Of a stretch of 64,000 bases of DNA, positions 9,084-19,108 are shown in pieces. The DNA lies in contig JAJXVB010000006.1 in NCBI GenBank assembly GCA_021782365.1, forward strand, positions 87,366 through 151,365. Direction: 5' to 3'. The notes beneath the pieces are model-generated. The model ran no database searches and was not told where the DNA came from. It saw only the letters and a list, made by a program, of their open reading frames with translations. Source of the DNA: Pseudomonadota bacterium. Its GTDB lineage: Bacteria; Pseudomonadota; Gammaproteobacteria; Burkholderiales; Gallionellaceae. Each line of letters starts with the position of its first letter. Within the stretch, counting starts at the first letter, position 1. The position numbers and the translations under genes are program-made.

Positions 9084-11069
9084 TCAGAGCTTGAAGCCTG
9101 CGACGGATTCCTTCAGATCTGCTGCGAGGCTTGTCAGTTTGGCCGCAGAGTCAAATGTCTGGCGCGTTCCCTCCATGGTTTGTTCGGAAATGCCCAATAT
9201 CTCTTCCATCACGCCGGAAACTTCGCCGGCCATCTCGGTCTGCACCTGAGTGGACACTGAGATGCTGTTGATCAGCGTTGCCAGCTGGCTCGAGACCTGC
9301 TCGATCTCCTGCAAAGACTGGCCTGCCGCCTCGGAAAGCTTCGCACCTTCGACCACACCTATCGTGCTTTTCTCCATCGCGGACACGGCATCGTTGGTGT
9401 CATTCTGAATGGTCTTGACCAGCGCACTGATCTGCTTGGTCGCTTCGGCAGAGCGCTCAGCAAGCCTTTGCACCTCTTCCGCAACGACCGAGAAGCCGCG
9501 CCCCGCCTCACCCGCGGAGGCTGCCTGAATTGCCGCATTCAGCGCAAGAACGTTGGTCTGTTCGGTAATGTCGGAGATCAGATCCACGATTTCTCCGATT
9601 TCCTGTGAGCTCTCGCCCAGCCGCTTGATGCGCTTGGAGGTCTCCTGTATGTGTTCGCGTATGCCATCCATGCCCGCGATCGAGTTGCGCACCGCAAGCG
9701 CGCCCTGATTGGTCACCTGCTGAGTATGACGGCCCACTTCCGCTGCCTGCAGCGCTGCCGTGTCGACTTCGCTGATGGACCTTGCGATCAGCTGCACGGA
9801 TTCCTCGGCACCCTTGATTTCCTCCATCTGCTTTTGCGTCGCAACCAGAAGGCGCTGCGCGATGCCTTCTGAGTCTTCCGTCGCAACGTTCATCTGCAGC
9901 GATGCATCGGTGATGCGCTTGACCAGCTTGTGCAGCTCTTCTGCGGTATAGTTGATCGAATCGGCAACCGCTCCCGTGATTTCTTCCGTGACCGTCGCAC
10001 GCACCGTCAAATCGCCGTCGGCAAGATCGCTCAACTCGTTCATCAGCCTCAGGATCGCACTTTGGGTCTGCTTGTTCGACTGCTCGGCCATCAGGGCTCT
10101 GTGGCGCGCCTCGTTCACGTAGACCTTGAACAGCAGCCACATCAAAACCAGCAGAGAGAGCGCAGACAAGGCCATCACCAGGCCGGTGTATCGACCGTGA
10201 GTCGATTGCTTGTATTGACCAAGCAGCTCCTGGGACTGCTTCAGCATGACTTCGCTGTCGGTCAATATGCCCTTACCGGCGTCGCGCGCATCCTTCACAA
10301 TCCCGGAGTTTGCGTTGATGTAATCCACCATCGAGCGGTACTCGTCCAGGTTCTCATTAAGCTCGGCGATCTGGTCATCGCCCTGCGGCCAATCGCCAAG
10401 AATTTTCTGCACTTCGTCAAGCTTTGTCTCGAGGTCGGGAACCTCTGCAGTAGAACCGCTGGTCAGCACCATCTGCATAGAGTTGACGACGCGCTCCAAT
10501 AGACCGTCCAGTCGTTCCGCCTTTTGAGCAAGCTGCGGAGGAGCTTTTGACACGATCTGATGTACGAGGCTCAGAATGTTGTTGTTCGTCTCCGCATTCA
10601 GCGCGACCAGAAGCGGTTCGGCAAAAACCAGTTCGCTGAGCGATTTCTCCGTGTTCTTCCAGCGCGCGATCATCGCATTGAGTGTCACTCTGGCAGGCCC
10701 CTCAGTGGCCGGGAGGTTCTCGTTTTCTCCCTTGTCCAGCTTGTTCAGGATCGCAACGAAATCCTGTCTGGTCTTTTCCGTTTCTTCAAATGCCCCCTTG
10801 CTGCCGGAGAAAATGGCTGCGGTGTCCTTGGCTAGACGCTGTGTGAGCATACCCAGATTACTCGATAGCTCCAGATATCTGGCGCCGTTTTGCGTGTCGG
10901 TATAGTCTATTCCCACCGCCATGAAGCCCACCAAAAACGAGATGGCAACACCCCCGCCCAGCATCTTAAGCTGAGTTGGGAATGGCAAATGTCCTATGAG
11001 TGGCAGAGGCTGATCTTCTTTTTCTGTCTTGCGCGATCTGAAACTGGATAACTTAAGCTTGAGTGCCAT
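9084..11069 (-). CDS. pilJ: Type IV pilus methyl-accepting chemotaxis protein PilJ
   Basis: This 661-residue membrane receptor feeds the Chp system. One membrane segment lies near residues 33-53 and a second near 300-320 ([20 protein letters not shown]). The periplasmic part between them carries PilJ-type helices. It is followed by a HAMP-like region and a cytoplasmic signalling hairpin with [18 protein letters not shown] (about residue 520). The start at 11069 (MALKLK) is preceded by GGAG at suitable spacing; a 12-residue-longer start overlaps pilI and lacks such a site. It sits between pilI and chpA in the expected order. Confidence 0.95.
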   Translation of the reverse strand: MALKLKLSSFRSRKTEKEDQPLPLIGHLPFPTQLKMLGGGVAISFLVGFMAVGIDYTDTQNGARYLELSSNLGMLTQRLAKDTAAIFSGSKGAFEETEKTRQDFVAILNKLDKGENENLPATEGPARVTLNAMIARWKNTEKSLSELVFAEPLLVALNAETNNNILSLVHQIVSKAPPQLAQKAERLDGLLERVVNSMQMVLTSGSTAEVPDLETKLDEVQKILGDWPQGDDQIAELNENLDEYRSMVDYINANSGIVKDARDAGKGILTDSEVMLKQSQELLGQYKQSTHGRYTGLVMALSALSLLVLMWLLFKVYVNEARHRALMAEQSNKQTQSAILRLMNELSDLADGDLTVRATVTEEITGAVADSINYTAEELHKLVKRITDASLQMNVATEDSEGIAQRLLVATQKQMEEIKGAEESVQLIARSISEVDTAALQAAEVGRHTQQVTNQGALAVRNSIAGMDGIREHIQETSKRIKRLGESSQEIGEIVDLISDITEQTNVLALNAAIQAASAGEAGRGFSVVAEEVQRLAERSAEATKQISALVKTIQNDTNDAVSAMEKSTIGVVEGAKLSEAAGQSLQEIEQVSSQLATLINSISVSTQVQTEMAGEVSGVMEEILGISEQTMEGTRQTFDSAAKLTSLAADLKESVAGFKL

Positions 11070-11097
11070 ATTCTTTTTCTCCGGGGGACAGATACTG

Positions 11098-11589
11098 CTA
11101 AACACCTATTTGCAAGAATTCCGGTTGCCCTAGCAACCCGATCAAATCCAGCTTTCGCCAAACCACATTCTGCTCATCCGCATACAAGTCTGCCTGCTTC
11201 TCATCGCGACGCCAGCGGCTCGTATCGCGCAGACCGAACACCCTCTCCACCAGCAGCGCAGCGTTGAAAGCGTAGCGCTCCGCGACCAGCAACAAACGAT
11301 TGCTGATCGCACCTGATGCCGTACCCTGCTGCATGTAGGCCGCCATGTCTGCAACGCAATAGAGATTTCCGCGCACGTTTGCAACACCGCGCAGCCAGGG
11401 CTTGGTCAGGGGAACGGGCGTCAGGGAAGGCATCGACAGGACTTCGCTGACATCCGTCATCTCGACCAAGTAATTTTGTCCAGCGATCTCAACACCGAGC
11501 ATGGACAACCGGCCGCCCATGCGGCTTTTGTCATGCATGCGATTGCTCAGATTCTGCTGGAATTCGCGCAGATTGACACGTTTGGACAT
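11098..11589 (-). CDS. pilI: CheW-like coupling protein PilI
   Basis: PilI is a CheW-domain adaptor linking the PilJ receptor to the ChpA kinase at the inner membrane. The 163-residue protein has the CheW-like pattern [21 protein letters not shown] and the conserved [19 protein letters not shown] segment near residues 63-82. The gene lies 13 bp after pilH and 28 bp before the pilJ start, as in other Chp operons. Confidence 0.93.
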   Translation of the reverse strand: MSKRVNLREFQQNLSNRMHDKSRMGGRLSMLGVEIAGQNYLVEMTDVSEVLSMPSLTPVPLTKPWLRGVANVRGNLYCVADMAAYMQQGTASGAISNRLLLVAERYAFNAALLVERVFGLRDTSRWRRDEKQADLYADEQNVVWRKLDLIGLLGQPEFLQIGV

Positions 11590-11602
11590 GGTTGTCCCGA
11601 GA

Positions 11603-11974
11603 TCAGGCCAGCGCGGCTATCTTGCTCAGCAACTCGGCGACATTGACAGGTTTCACGATGTAATCCTTCGCCCCCTGCCGCATTCCCCAGATCTTGTCGG
11701 TATCCTGATCCTTGGTGGTGCAGATCAGAACCGGGATATGGGCCGTATCAGGATCCTTGGTGATCGCGCGCGTCGCCTGAAAGCCGTTGAGTCCTGGCAT
11801 CACGACATCCATCAGCACCAGGTCCGGCTTATCCTGCTTTGCCATGGCGACTCCCATTTCACCGCTCTCGGCAAAGGAAACTTCAAATCCCTGCTTGGTT
11901 AGAATCTCCCCCAGTATGTGCCGTTCCGTCGCCGAATCGTCCACCACCAATATTTTTTTAATAGTCATGTTCAT
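11603..11974 (-). CDS. pilH: Twitching motility response regulator PilH
   Basis: PilH is a 123-residue single-domain receiver with VVDDSATERH acidic pocket, phospho-acceptor Asp in LVLMDVVMPGLNG, and conserved Thr (ICTTKD) and Lys (VKPVN). In the Pseudomonas Chp system it tunes pilus retraction opposite to PilG. Its start overlaps the pilG end by 17 bp if the first Met is used (a second Met two codons later is also possible), suggesting translational coupling. Confidence 0.93.
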   Translation of the reverse strand: MNMTIKKILVVDDSATERHILGEILTKQGFEVSFAESGEMGVAMAKQDKPDLVLMDVVMPGLNGFQATRAITKDPDTAHIPVLICTTKDQDTDKIWGMRQGAKDYIVKPVNVAELLSKIAALA

Positions 11975-12362
11975 GTCCCTGTGTGTGCAAAACGACCGAT
12001 TCTATCAGGCTCTTTTTGTTGAATGGCTTAATCAGATACTGGTCGGAACCGGCCAGCTTGCCCCGCGCGCGATCGAACAGCGTATCCTTGCTGGTCAGCA
12101 TCACCACGGGAATGTTTTTGAATTGCGGATTGTTCTTGATCAGCGCGCAGGTCTGGTAACCGTCCAGCCTTGGCATCATCACGTCGACGAAAATGATATC
12201 GGGCCGGGTATCCACAACCTTTGACAGCCCGTCAAACCCGTCCTCGGCAAGCACCACCTGACACCCTGCCTGCGATAGAAATATCTCCCCACTACGCCTT
12301 ATGGTATTGCTGTCGTCAATCAAGACAACCTTGACGCCAGACAATGGCAAATCTGCGCTCAA
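11958..12362 (-). CDS. pilG: Twitching motility response regulator PilG
   Basis: PilG is a stand-alone receiver of 134 residues, first gene of the Chp operon. Seen: acidic pair in VVLIDDSNTIRR, phospho-acceptor Asp in IIFVDVMMPRLDG, Thr in VMLTSKD and Lys in IKPFNKK. It is thought to be phosphorylated by ChpA and to stimulate pilus extension. The start is a TTG at 12362, just after a G-rich GGGGGGTAGG sequence; no ATG fits the conserved N-terminus. A plausible promoter lies at 12414-12443. No rubredoxin gene precedes it, unlike some betaproteobacterial pilG loci. Confidence 0.92.
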   Translation of the reverse strand: MSADLPLSGVKVVLIDDSNTIRRSGEIFLSQAGCQVVLAEDGFDGLSKVVDTRPDIIFVDVMMPRLDGYQTCALIKNNPQFKNIPVVMLTSKDTLFDRARGKLAGSDQYLIKPFNKKSLIESVVLHTQGHEHDY

Positions 12363-12413
12363 CCTACCCCCCTTGCTGTGACGAAACCATCATCTTAAGG
12401 AAACCGCCCGCTT

Positions 12414-12443
12414 ATCCTAACCGATAGCCGACAGTCTTGGCAA
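12414..12443 (-). promoter_or_regulatory. Candidate sigma-70 promoter of pilGHIJ-chpA
   Basis: On the minus strand TTGCCA (12443-12438) and TAGGAT (12419-12414) are separated by 18 bp, about 50 bp before the pilG start. This is pattern matching only. Confidence 0.4.
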
Positions 12444-12499
12444 TTCCATCGATTTTCCGATGTCGGTTTGCAATTCTGCGCGTAGGGAAGCGCAACCGG

Positions 12500-13954
12500 C
12501 TAGCGCCTCCAGAATTGCGGCGTAAACAGGATCAGCACGGTGAAAATTTCAAGACGCCCGATCAGCATGGAAAGCGTGCATACCCATTTCTGGAAATCGG
12601 TAAGCCCGAGATAATTGCTCGCCGGACCGACCGCGCCCAGCCCGGGCCCTGCATTGTTGATGCAGGCGGTCACCGCGGAGAACGCCGACATAAAATCGAG
12701 ACCGCTGATCAAGAGCGCGAAGGTCAGAACGACCACGCTCATGAAATAAAGGAAGATGAAACCCAGGACGGAGAACACGACATTGTTGGGGATGACCTGT
12801 CCTCCGATCTTCAGCGGGTTTACCGCCGACGGATGCAATAGCCTGATGAATTCGCGCCCCGCCTGCTTGAACAGGACCAGCGTCCTGATCATCTTGATCC
12901 CTCCGCCTGCAGAGCCGGAACTTGCCGTGATGCATCCCAGAAACAGAAGCCAGAGCGGGGCGAAGATAGGCCAGCTGTTGAAGTCCGCATTGTTCAAACC
13001 GCAGTCAGTCGCCATCGACACCACATTGAAACTGGTGTGGCGCAGCGCCGACCCAAAATCGTTGTAGAGTCCCTTCCACCAGAGAAACAGGGCGATCCCT
13101 ATACAGCTGAAAAAAATCAATCCCAGCGCGGACAGCCCTTCGACATCCATGAGGTATGGCTTCAGGCTCTTCCTGCGCCAGGACAGAAAATGCGTCGCGA
13201 AATTCATCGCAGCCACCAGCATGAAAACCATCAATACCGATTCGATAACAGGAGAATTGAAATAGCCTATGCTCGATTCATGCGTCGAGAATGCGCTGAG
13301 TCCCATCGCCGAAAATGCATGGCAGATCGCATCCAGCCAGTTCATGCCGGCGAGCTTCAAGGATGCGATGCAAACAAGCGTGATCGCAAGATAAACCAGC
13401 CAGAGATTTCGCACAGTCTCGGTGATACGCGGAGCAAGCCTGGTCTCCTTCATCGGCCCCGGCGTCTCCGCCTTGAAAAGCTGACGGCCTCCTATGCCCA
13501 GGAGCGGCATCACCGCGACAGCCAGCACGATGATCCCCATGCCGCCAAGCCAGCCCAGTTCGTGACGCCAGACATGGATCGCGGGGGACAGGCTATCAAG
13601 CCCCGTGAGCACGGTCGCACCCGTCGTGCTGAGTCCGGACATGGCTTCGAAATAGGCATCGGTGAAGCTCAAGCCAGGCAAGGCCATCAGAAACGGAAGA
13701 GCGGCGACAGCAGGCATGGCAGTCCACATCGCCACCACGAGCAGATAGCCCTGGCGGATCGAGAGCTCGCCCCTGTGATGGCGCCCGAAGAACCAAAGCG
13801 CGCCGCCGATGATTGCGTTCCACCCCATCGCCAGCAGAAAATCCTTCAACAGGGAAATATCCGCATAGATCAGCGCCGCGATCACGGGCATCGCATAGGC
13901 CAGGCTGAACACGATGATCATCAGCCCAAGCGCGCGAATGACGGTGCGTTCCAT
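12500..13954 (-). CDS. trkH: Trk potassium uptake membrane subunit TrkH
   Basis: TrkH is the potassium-translocating membrane subunit of the Trk system; it is gated by the cytoplasmic NAD/ATP-binding TrkA. The 484-residue protein has many membrane helices and four pore-loop-like segments: STTGATV (near residue 110), LSAFSTHE, SMATDCGLNN and ITACxNNAGPG-like (TACINNAGPGLG). It also has the GSAGGGIKMIR loop. The first base of its ATG is the last base of the trkA TGA, so the two are translationally coupled. The length is normal for the family. Confidence 0.95.
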   Translation of the reverse strand: MERTVIRALGLMIIVFSLAYAMPVIAALIYADISLLKDFLLAMGWNAIIGGALWFFGRHHRGELSIRQGYLLVVAMWTAMPAVAALPFLMALPGLSFTDAYFEAMSGLSTTGATVLTGLDSLSPAIHVWRHELGWLGGMGIIVLAVAVMPLLGIGGRQLFKAETPGPMKETRLAPRITETVRNLWLVYLAITLVCIASLKLAGMNWLDAICHAFSAMGLSAFSTHESSIGYFNSPVIESVLMVFMLVAAMNFATHFLSWRRKSLKPYLMDVEGLSALGLIFFSCIGIALFLWWKGLYNDFGSALRHTSFNVVSMATDCGLNNADFNSWPIFAPLWLLFLGCITASSGSAGGGIKMIRTLVLFKQAGREFIRLLHPSAVNPLKIGGQVIPNNVVFSVLGFIFLYFMSVVVLTFALLISGLDFMSAFSAVTACINNAGPGLGAVGPASNYLGLTDFQKWVCTLSMLIGRLEIFTVLILFTPQFWRR

Positions 13955-15327
13955 CAGAAAAATCCGAGGTTGACCTGGAACAGCTTTTCGACTTTCTTCA
14001 CCATGGGCTTGTTGATGACAAACACGATGACGTGATCTTCCGCCTCTATCACCAGATCCCGATGGCCCATCATGACTTCATCTCCTCTTACAACCGCGCC
14101 TATCGTAGCCCCCTTGGGAAGATCGATCTCATCTATGCGCCTCCCCACCACCCTGGATGACTGACGGTCGCCGTGCACCACAAGTTCGAGCGCTTCGGCA
14201 GCGCCTCGGCGCAAGGAATGGACTGCGGCCACGTCTCCCTTCCTCACATAGGCAAGCAGAGATCCTATCGTCACCTGCGCGGGAGAAAGCGCGATGTCTA
14301 TCTTTCCGCTTTGCAAGAGATCGACATAGGCGCTGCGGTTAATCAGCGAAATCACCTTGCGCGCGCCGGCCTGCTTGGCAAGAAGCGAAGACATGATGTT
14401 GTTCTCGTCGTCATTGGTCAGCGCGCAGAACACGTCCACGTCGTCGACTCCCTCCTGCTGCATCAGCTTTTCATCCGTGCCATCGCCGTTTAACACGAGC
14501 GTCCTTGAGAGTTCGCCCGCGAGCCTTTCGCAGGTCTTCTTGTTGTATTCGATGAGCTTCACCTGATAGTCCTGCTCCAGCGCCCTGGCAAGGCGACGGC
14601 CTATGTTTCCGCCTCCGGCTATCATCACGCGGCGCGCAGGCTTGTCCATGCGGCGCATCTCCTTTAACACGCTGCGTATGTTCTTGGACGCTGCGATGAA
14701 GAAGATCTCGTCGCCTTCCTCGACCACGGTGGCGCCTTCCGGTATCAGCGGTCCGTCCTTGCGAAAGATCGCAGCGACCCGCGTGTCGATCTGCGGCATG
14801 TGGCTGTGCAGAAAACTCAATGGATTCCCCACCAGCGGCCCGCCTGCAAAGGCGCGCACCGCAACCAATGATGCCTTGCCGCTGGAAAAATTCAGAACCT
14901 GGAGGGCCTCGGGAAATTCGATCAGCTTTGTGATGTAGTCGGTGAGTATCTGCTCGGGGCAGATGGAAAAATCCACGCAGAAATTGTCCTTGTTGAAAAG
15001 CTCCGGACGCGCGAGGTAATCTGCAGAGCGTATCCTGGCGATGCGGGTGGGCGTGTTGTAGAGGCTCGCAGCCAGCTTGCAGGCGACCATGTTGACTTCA
15101 TCGCTTTGCGTCACCGCGAGCAGCATGTCCGCTTCGGCGATACCCGCCTGTTCCAGCGTCGAAGGATGGGATGCGCTGCCGACCACCGCCTTGAGATCCA
15201 GCCTTTCCTGCAGCAGGGAAAGCTTCGCAGCATCCTGATCCACGACGGTGATGTCGTTGGCCTCGTTCACCAGGCTTTCCGCGACGGTTGAACCGACCTG
15301 GCCTGCACCCAGTATCAATATTTTCAA
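13954..15327 (-). CDS. trkA: Trk system potassium uptake regulatory subunit TrkA
   Basis: TrkA is the cytoplasmic gating ring subunit of the Trk potassium transporter. At 457 residues it has the expected double layout. The first RCK-N Rossmann unit starts at residue 1 (ILGAGQVGSTVAE), followed by an RCK-C domain. The second RCK-N starts near residue 232 (IAGGGNIGRRLA) and is followed by a second RCK-C. It directly precedes trkH with a TGATG overlap. Confidence 0.96.
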   Translation of the reverse strand: MKILILGAGQVGSTVAESLVNEANDITVVDQDAAKLSLLQERLDLKAVVGSASHPSTLEQAGIAEADMLLAVTQSDEVNMVACKLAASLYNTPTRIARIRSADYLARPELFNKDNFCVDFSICPEQILTDYITKLIEFPEALQVLNFSSGKASLVAVRAFAGGPLVGNPLSFLHSHMPQIDTRVAAIFRKDGPLIPEGATVVEEGDEIFFIAASKNIRSVLKEMRRMDKPARRVMIAGGGNIGRRLARALEQDYQVKLIEYNKKTCERLAGELSRTLVLNGDGTDEKLMQQEGVDDVDVFCALTNDDENNIMSSLLAKQAGARKVISLINRSAYVDLLQSGKIDIALSPAQVTIGSLLAYVRKGDVAAVHSLRRGAAEALELVVHGDRQSSRVVGRRIDEIDLPKGATIGAVVRGDEVMMGHRDLVIEAEDHVIVFVINKPMVKKVEKLFQVNLGFF

Positions 15328-15377
15328 GGCGATTCCTTTGCTCTCGGAAAAGAACGCAGGCTAGAAAGGCTGCCAGG

Positions 15378-16214
15378 TCAAGCCTGCTGTTCGCGTATCC
15401 AGTTTTTCCACTCGACAAACAGCGCTTCGCTGCGGGCCGCGATGACTGAGCGGCGCCATATGTCGCCGGCAGAAAAATCATCGTTCTCTATGCAGGCTGC
15501 ATATCCGCCCGCTTCGGAGAGGATCAGCGCGCCTGCCGAATAATCCCAGAGCTTCTGCCCGCCGTGCAGGTAGAGATCATAACGTCCGGCAGCGGTATAA
15601 CACCATTCCAGTGCGCTAGCACCGAAGTTGCGCTGCGATGCGCAAGGCGAATTGGTCGCAAGCGCTGCCGCAAGCCTGGGACTCAGGCGCTTCATGTCCA
15701 CGTTGGCAAGCGCCTGCCCCATGGTCTGTGCAATCGCATGGCCCTGCAGCTTCTCGCCATTCAAAAAAGCCCCTCTGCCCAATTCTGCAGCGAACATCTC
15801 GTCGGAGACAGGTTCATACACCACGCCAAGCACCGCCTTGCCTTCGCGCAGCAAGGCGACCGAGACGGCAAAGTAGGGAAGTCCGTGAACAAAATTGGAT
15901 GTTCCGTCTATCGGATCCACGCACCACAATCCCTCGCTCGAGGATTGCCATATTGCCCGCTGCGCTTCCTCGGACATTTCTTCTCCCAGTACAGGCACAT
16001 TGGAAATCGCCTGCAGCTTCTTGGAGAGTATGGTTTGCGTCGCGATATCCGCATCGGTGCAAAGGCTGCCGTCGCTCTTGTGCTGGTGCGCCACTTTCAG
16101 ATAGCGCGGCATGATCTCCTCGGCCGCCACGAGCTTGACCGCTGCGATGGTGGCCCTGAGCCTCGCACTCATGCCGGTGACGCCGTTTTTCGACGGCTGC
16201 GCCATGCTACTCAT
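15378..16214 (-). CDS. Inositol monophosphatase family protein
   Basis: This is a magnesium-dependent, lithium-sensitive-type phosphatase of the inositol monophosphatase/CysQ/FBPase fold. The 278-residue protein has the metal ligands GEE (near residue 98), VDPIDGTSNFVHG and the late WDYSAGALILSEAGG. The substrate cannot be fixed from sequence: inositol phosphates, 3'-phosphoadenosine phosphate or histidinol phosphate are all used by members. The start at 16214 overlaps the redoxin stop by a few bases; a second Met three codons later is an alternative. Confidence 0.88.
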   Translation of the reverse strand: MSSMAQPSKNGVTGMSARLRATIAAVKLVAAEEIMPRYLKVAHQHKSDGSLCTDADIATQTILSKKLQAISNVPVLGEEMSEEAQRAIWQSSSEGLWCVDPIDGTSNFVHGLPYFAVSVALLREGKAVLGVVYEPVSDEMFAAELGRGAFLNGEKLQGHAIAQTMGQALANVDMKRLSPRLAAALATNSPCASQRNFGASALEWCYTAAGRYDLYLHGGQKLWDYSAGALILSEAGGYAACIENDDFSAGDIWRRSVIAARSEALFVEWKNWIREQQA

Positions 16215-16761
16215 TCTTCCACTTTATCGAGCAGCCCATGCTGGCAAACTGCTCTTTCGGACCCTGCCCGGTCTTGGCCACTTTCACCATCGCGTCATAG
16301 AGATCGCGCGGCGCGTCTTCGACGAGCTCCTTGCGCGATGCATCCAGCCTTCCGCGATATTGCAGCTCGAGATTCGCATTGAATCCGAAGAAGTCAGGCG
16401 TGCACACCGCGCCATAGGCCTTCGCAACCTGCTGGGTTTCGTCCAGCACATAAGGGAAAGGATAGCGGTATTGTTCTGCCACGAGCTTCATGTTCTCGAA
16501 CGAGTCCTCTGCATATTCCGCTGTATCGTTGGACATGATCGCGATGCTGTTGATGCCGTGCTGCTGGAGTTCCAGGGTGTCGCGCACGAGGCGCTCGCGT
16601 ATGGATTTCACGTAGGGGCAATGATTGCAGATGAACATCACCAGCAGGCCGTTCTTGCCGCAGGCGCTGGCCAGGTTGTATTGCTTGCCATCGATGCCCG
16701 GCAGATCGAAATCGGGGGCTTTCCAGCCGAAATTGCAGAGAGGGGGTTGTAGACTGACCAT
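16207..16761 (-). CDS. Thioredoxin-fold redoxin (AhpC/TSA-like)
   Basis: This 184-residue protein has an AhpC/TSA-type thioredoxin fold. It opens with APDFDLPGIDGKQYNL, followed by FICNHCPYVK with a CxxC pair (CNHC), then a cis-Pro-type region around AVCTPDFFGF. It is probably a cytoplasmic thiol oxidoreductase or peroxiredoxin-like protein; no signal peptide is seen. The start at 16761 (MVSLQPP) follows an AGGAG about 8 bp upstream; longer forms run into the divergent rsmE promoter region. The specific substrate is unknown. Confidence 0.85.
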   Translation of the reverse strand: MVSLQPPLCNFGWKAPDFDLPGIDGKQYNLASACGKNGLLVMFICNHCPYVKSIRERLVRDTLELQQHGINSIAIMSNDTAEYAEDSFENMKLVAEQYRYPFPYVLDETQQVAKAYGAVCTPDFFGFNANLELQYRGRLDASRKELVEDAPRDLYDAMVKVAKTGQGPKEQFASMGCSIKWKNE

Positions 16762-16831
16762 TTCATGCTCCTGACAAGATATTCTCCGGCGGTATATTAT
16801 CACGCCTACAGTCACTCTTATCGATCTCATC

Positions 16832-17563
16832 ATGCCGCGCTTTTACTGTCCGCCGCCGCTGCCCAATACGGACATGTTCGCCCTGCCGGAAAATGCCGCG
16901 CATCATGCCATCCGCGTGTTGCGATTGCGTGAAGGAGACAGCGTGCAGATCTTCGACGGGCAGGGCGGGGAGCGTCATGGCTTCATCGAAAGAATCGCCG
17001 GGAAACAGGTCACCATAGGCCGCATCAGGCATGTCGACAGGAATCTCGAATCGCCGCTTCCCTTGCTGCTCGCACAGTCTTTGACCAGCAGCGAAAAAAT
17101 GGACTGGATCATCCAGAAGGCGACCGAACTCGGCGCGACAGAGATACAACCCCTGGATACCGAACGCAGCGTCGCCAAGCTTTCAGCGGAGCGCGCAGAG
17201 CGCCGCCTCGAACACTGGAAGCAGGTCATCATCTCGGCCTGCGAGCAATGCGGCCGCAACAGGATGCCAGAGATCCACGCGCCGATGGACATCATGGGCT
17301 GGCTCAAAAAGATGCGAACTGCGGAATGCGGCAAATTCATCCTGTTGCCCGATGGGGCCACTTCGCTTCATGAACAACCAAGGCCTGAGAATGCGGCCGC
17401 ATTGCTGATCGGCCCGGAAGGCGGTTTCTCCGAAGCGGAAGCAAAGGCGGCGCTGCTTGCAGGCTTTTCCCAGATACGTCTGGGCGCACGCATACTGCGC
17501 ACCGAAACTGCGGCGATCGCGGGGCTTGCAACGCTGCAGACGCTCTGGGGAGATTTTAGTTAA
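16832..17563 (+). CDS. rsmE: 16S rRNA (uracil-1498-N3)-methyltransferase
   Basis: RsmE methylates N3 of U1498 in 16S rRNA using S-adenosylmethionine and belongs to the knotted SPOUT class. The 243-residue protein has the N-terminal PUA-like part (HHAIRVLRLREGD). Next come KATELGATEIQPL and SACEQCGRNRMPEI, then the SAM-binding knot LLIGPEGGFSEAE and LGARILRTETA. The length is typical. It is divergent from the redoxin and leads the rsmE-tautomerase-argA group. Confidence 0.96.
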   Translation: MPRFYCPPPLPNTDMFALPENAAHHAIRVLRLREGDSVQIFDGQGGERHGFIERIAGKQVTIGRIRHVDRNLESPLPLLLAQSLTSSEKMDWIIQKATELGATEIQPLDTERSVAKLSAERAERRLEHWKQVIISACEQCGRNRMPEIHAPMDIMGWLKKMRTAECGKFILLPDGATSLHEQPRPENAAALLIGPEGGFSEAEAKAALLAGFSQIRLGARILRTETAAIAGLATLQTLWGDFS

Positions 17564-17584
17564 CGCTTTCATCAGGAGATCACC

Positions 17585-17770
17585 ATGCCTTATGTGAACA
17601 TACGCATCGCGGGAAGCTTGAGCCGCGAACAGAAAGCCAGGATCGCAGGAGAAATCACCGACACGCTGGCTCGCATCGCGGAAAAGCCCGTCTCTTATAC
17701 CTACATCTCCTTCGATGAGCTCCCGGACGAGAATTGGGCCATCGCTGGCAAACTGCTCGACGAAGAGTAG
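17585..17770 (+). CDS. 4-oxalocrotonate tautomerase-like protein
   Basis: This 61-residue protein starts MPYVNIRIAG. After removal of Met the proline would be the catalytic amino-terminal Pro of the 4-oxalocrotonate tautomerase family. The size matches the small hexameric family members. The start is preceded by an AGGAG-type sequence (ATCAGGAGATCACC). Its actual substrate is not inferable: no aromatic degradation genes are nearby, and it is flanked by rsmE and argA with close spacing. Confidence 0.85.
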   Translation: MPYVNIRIAGSLSREQKARIAGEITDTLARIAEKPVSYTYISFDELPDENWAIAGKLLDEE

Positions 17771-17779
17771 GAGAACCGC

Positions 17780-19099
17780 ATGCCCAATTCAATCCGCCCC
17801 GCCGGTTTTGTCGCATGGTTCCGCTCCGTCGCGCCTTACATCAACAGCTTCCGCGGCAAGACCTTCGTCATCGCATTCGGCGGCGAAGTGGTAGCCGATG
17901 GAAAATTCGTCGAGCTGACCCATGACTTCAATCTTCTGGCCGCCCTGGGCATCCGCCTCGTGCTGGTGCACGGCGCTCGCCCGCAGATCGAGCAGCATCT
18001 TGCCAGGATGAATCTGGAAGACAGCTACCACCAGGGAATACGCCTGACCGATGCGGCGACCATGCAGCTCGTCAAGGAAGCCGTCGGACGCGTGCGCGTC
18101 GAGATCGAGGCGCTGCTTTCCATGGGGCTCGCGAATTCTCCGATGGCCAATGCAGACATAAGAGTGGCAGGCGGAAACTTCATCACCGCCCAGCCCATGG
18201 GCGTGATCAACGGCGTGGATCTGCAGCACACAGGCTGCGTGCGCAAGGTGGATGTCGCAGCGCTCAAGGACAGAATGGAATTCGGCGAAGTGGTTCTGCT
18301 CTCGCCTCTTGGATATTCACCCACCGGGGAAGTGTTCAACCTCACGCTCGAGGATGTCGCCACATCGACCGCGATCGCGCTGGATGCGGACAAGCTGGTC
18401 TTCCTGATGGATGTCGATGGAGTGGAGGACAAGAAAGGCATGCTGCTAAAGGAACTGGCCGTGGCCCAGGCTTCAGAGATGTCTTCGAATCCCAACCTTC
18501 CCGACGACGTGGCGCTGTTCCTTCCCTGCGCGATACGCGCCTGCGAAGCGGGAGTCGCTCGCACGCACCTGATCAGCCGGCATACGGACGGCGCCATCCT
18601 CCAGGAGCTGTTCAGCGACGAGGGCATAGGCACGATGATCGTTGAGTCCACCCTCAACACCCTGCGCGACGCGACGATCGAAGATGTGGGCGGCATACTG
18701 CAGCTTCTGATCCCGCTTGAGGAGCAGGGCATACTGGTCAGGCGCAACCGCGAACTCCTGGAGCGCGAAATAGAGCGTTTCGTGGTGCTGGAACACGACC
18801 ACCGCATCGTCGGCTGCGCTGCGCTCTATCCCTTTCCGGACGAGGCCGCAGCTGAGCTTGCCTGTCTCGCGGTCGATCCGCAATACCGCGACCGCGGCTA
18901 TGGGGAGGCGATCATGAATCACATGAGTTCGCGCGCCAAGACGCAAAAGCTGAAGCGGCTGTTCGTGCTGACCACGCGCACAGCGCACTGGTTTCTGGAA
19001 CGCGGCTTCAGGGAGAGCGAAGCCTCGGAACTTCCCGCGCAGAAGAAGGCGCTATACAACTACCAGAGAAAATCCAAGGTGTTCGTGAAGAAAATCTGA
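17780..19099 (+). CDS. argA: N-acetylglutamate synthase (amino-acid N-acetyltransferase)
   Basis: ArgA transfers an acetyl group from acetyl-CoA to glutamate, the first arginine pathway step. The 439-residue protein has the classical bipartite form. The N-terminal amino-acid-kinase-like domain contains VIAFGGEVV, LVLVHGARPQIE and the arginine-sensing fold. The C-terminal GNAT domain has the acetyl-CoA loop DPQYRDRGYGEAIM near residues 360-373. The start at 17780 is 9 bp after the tautomerase stop and follows AGGAGAACC. Confidence 0.95.
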   Translation: MPNSIRPAGFVAWFRSVAPYINSFRGKTFVIAFGGEVVADGKFVELTHDFNLLAALGIRLVLVHGARPQIEQHLARMNLEDSYHQGIRLTDAATMQLVKEAVGRVRVEIEALLSMGLANSPMANADIRVAGGNFITAQPMGVINGVDLQHTGCVRKVDVAALKDRMEFGEVVLLSPLGYSPTGEVFNLTLEDVATSTAIALDADKLVFLMDVDGVEDKKGMLLKELAVAQASEMSSNPNLPDDVALFLPCAIRACEAGVARTHLISRHTDGAILQELFSDEGIGTMIVESTLNTLRDATIEDVGGILQLLIPLEEQGILVRRNRELLEREIERFVVLEHDHRIVGCAALYPFPDEAAAELACLAVDPQYRDRGYGEAIMNHMSSRAKTQKLKRLFVLTTRTAHWFLERGFRESEASELPAQKKALYNYQRKSKVFVKKI

Positions 19100-19108
19100 A
19101 ACGCGGAA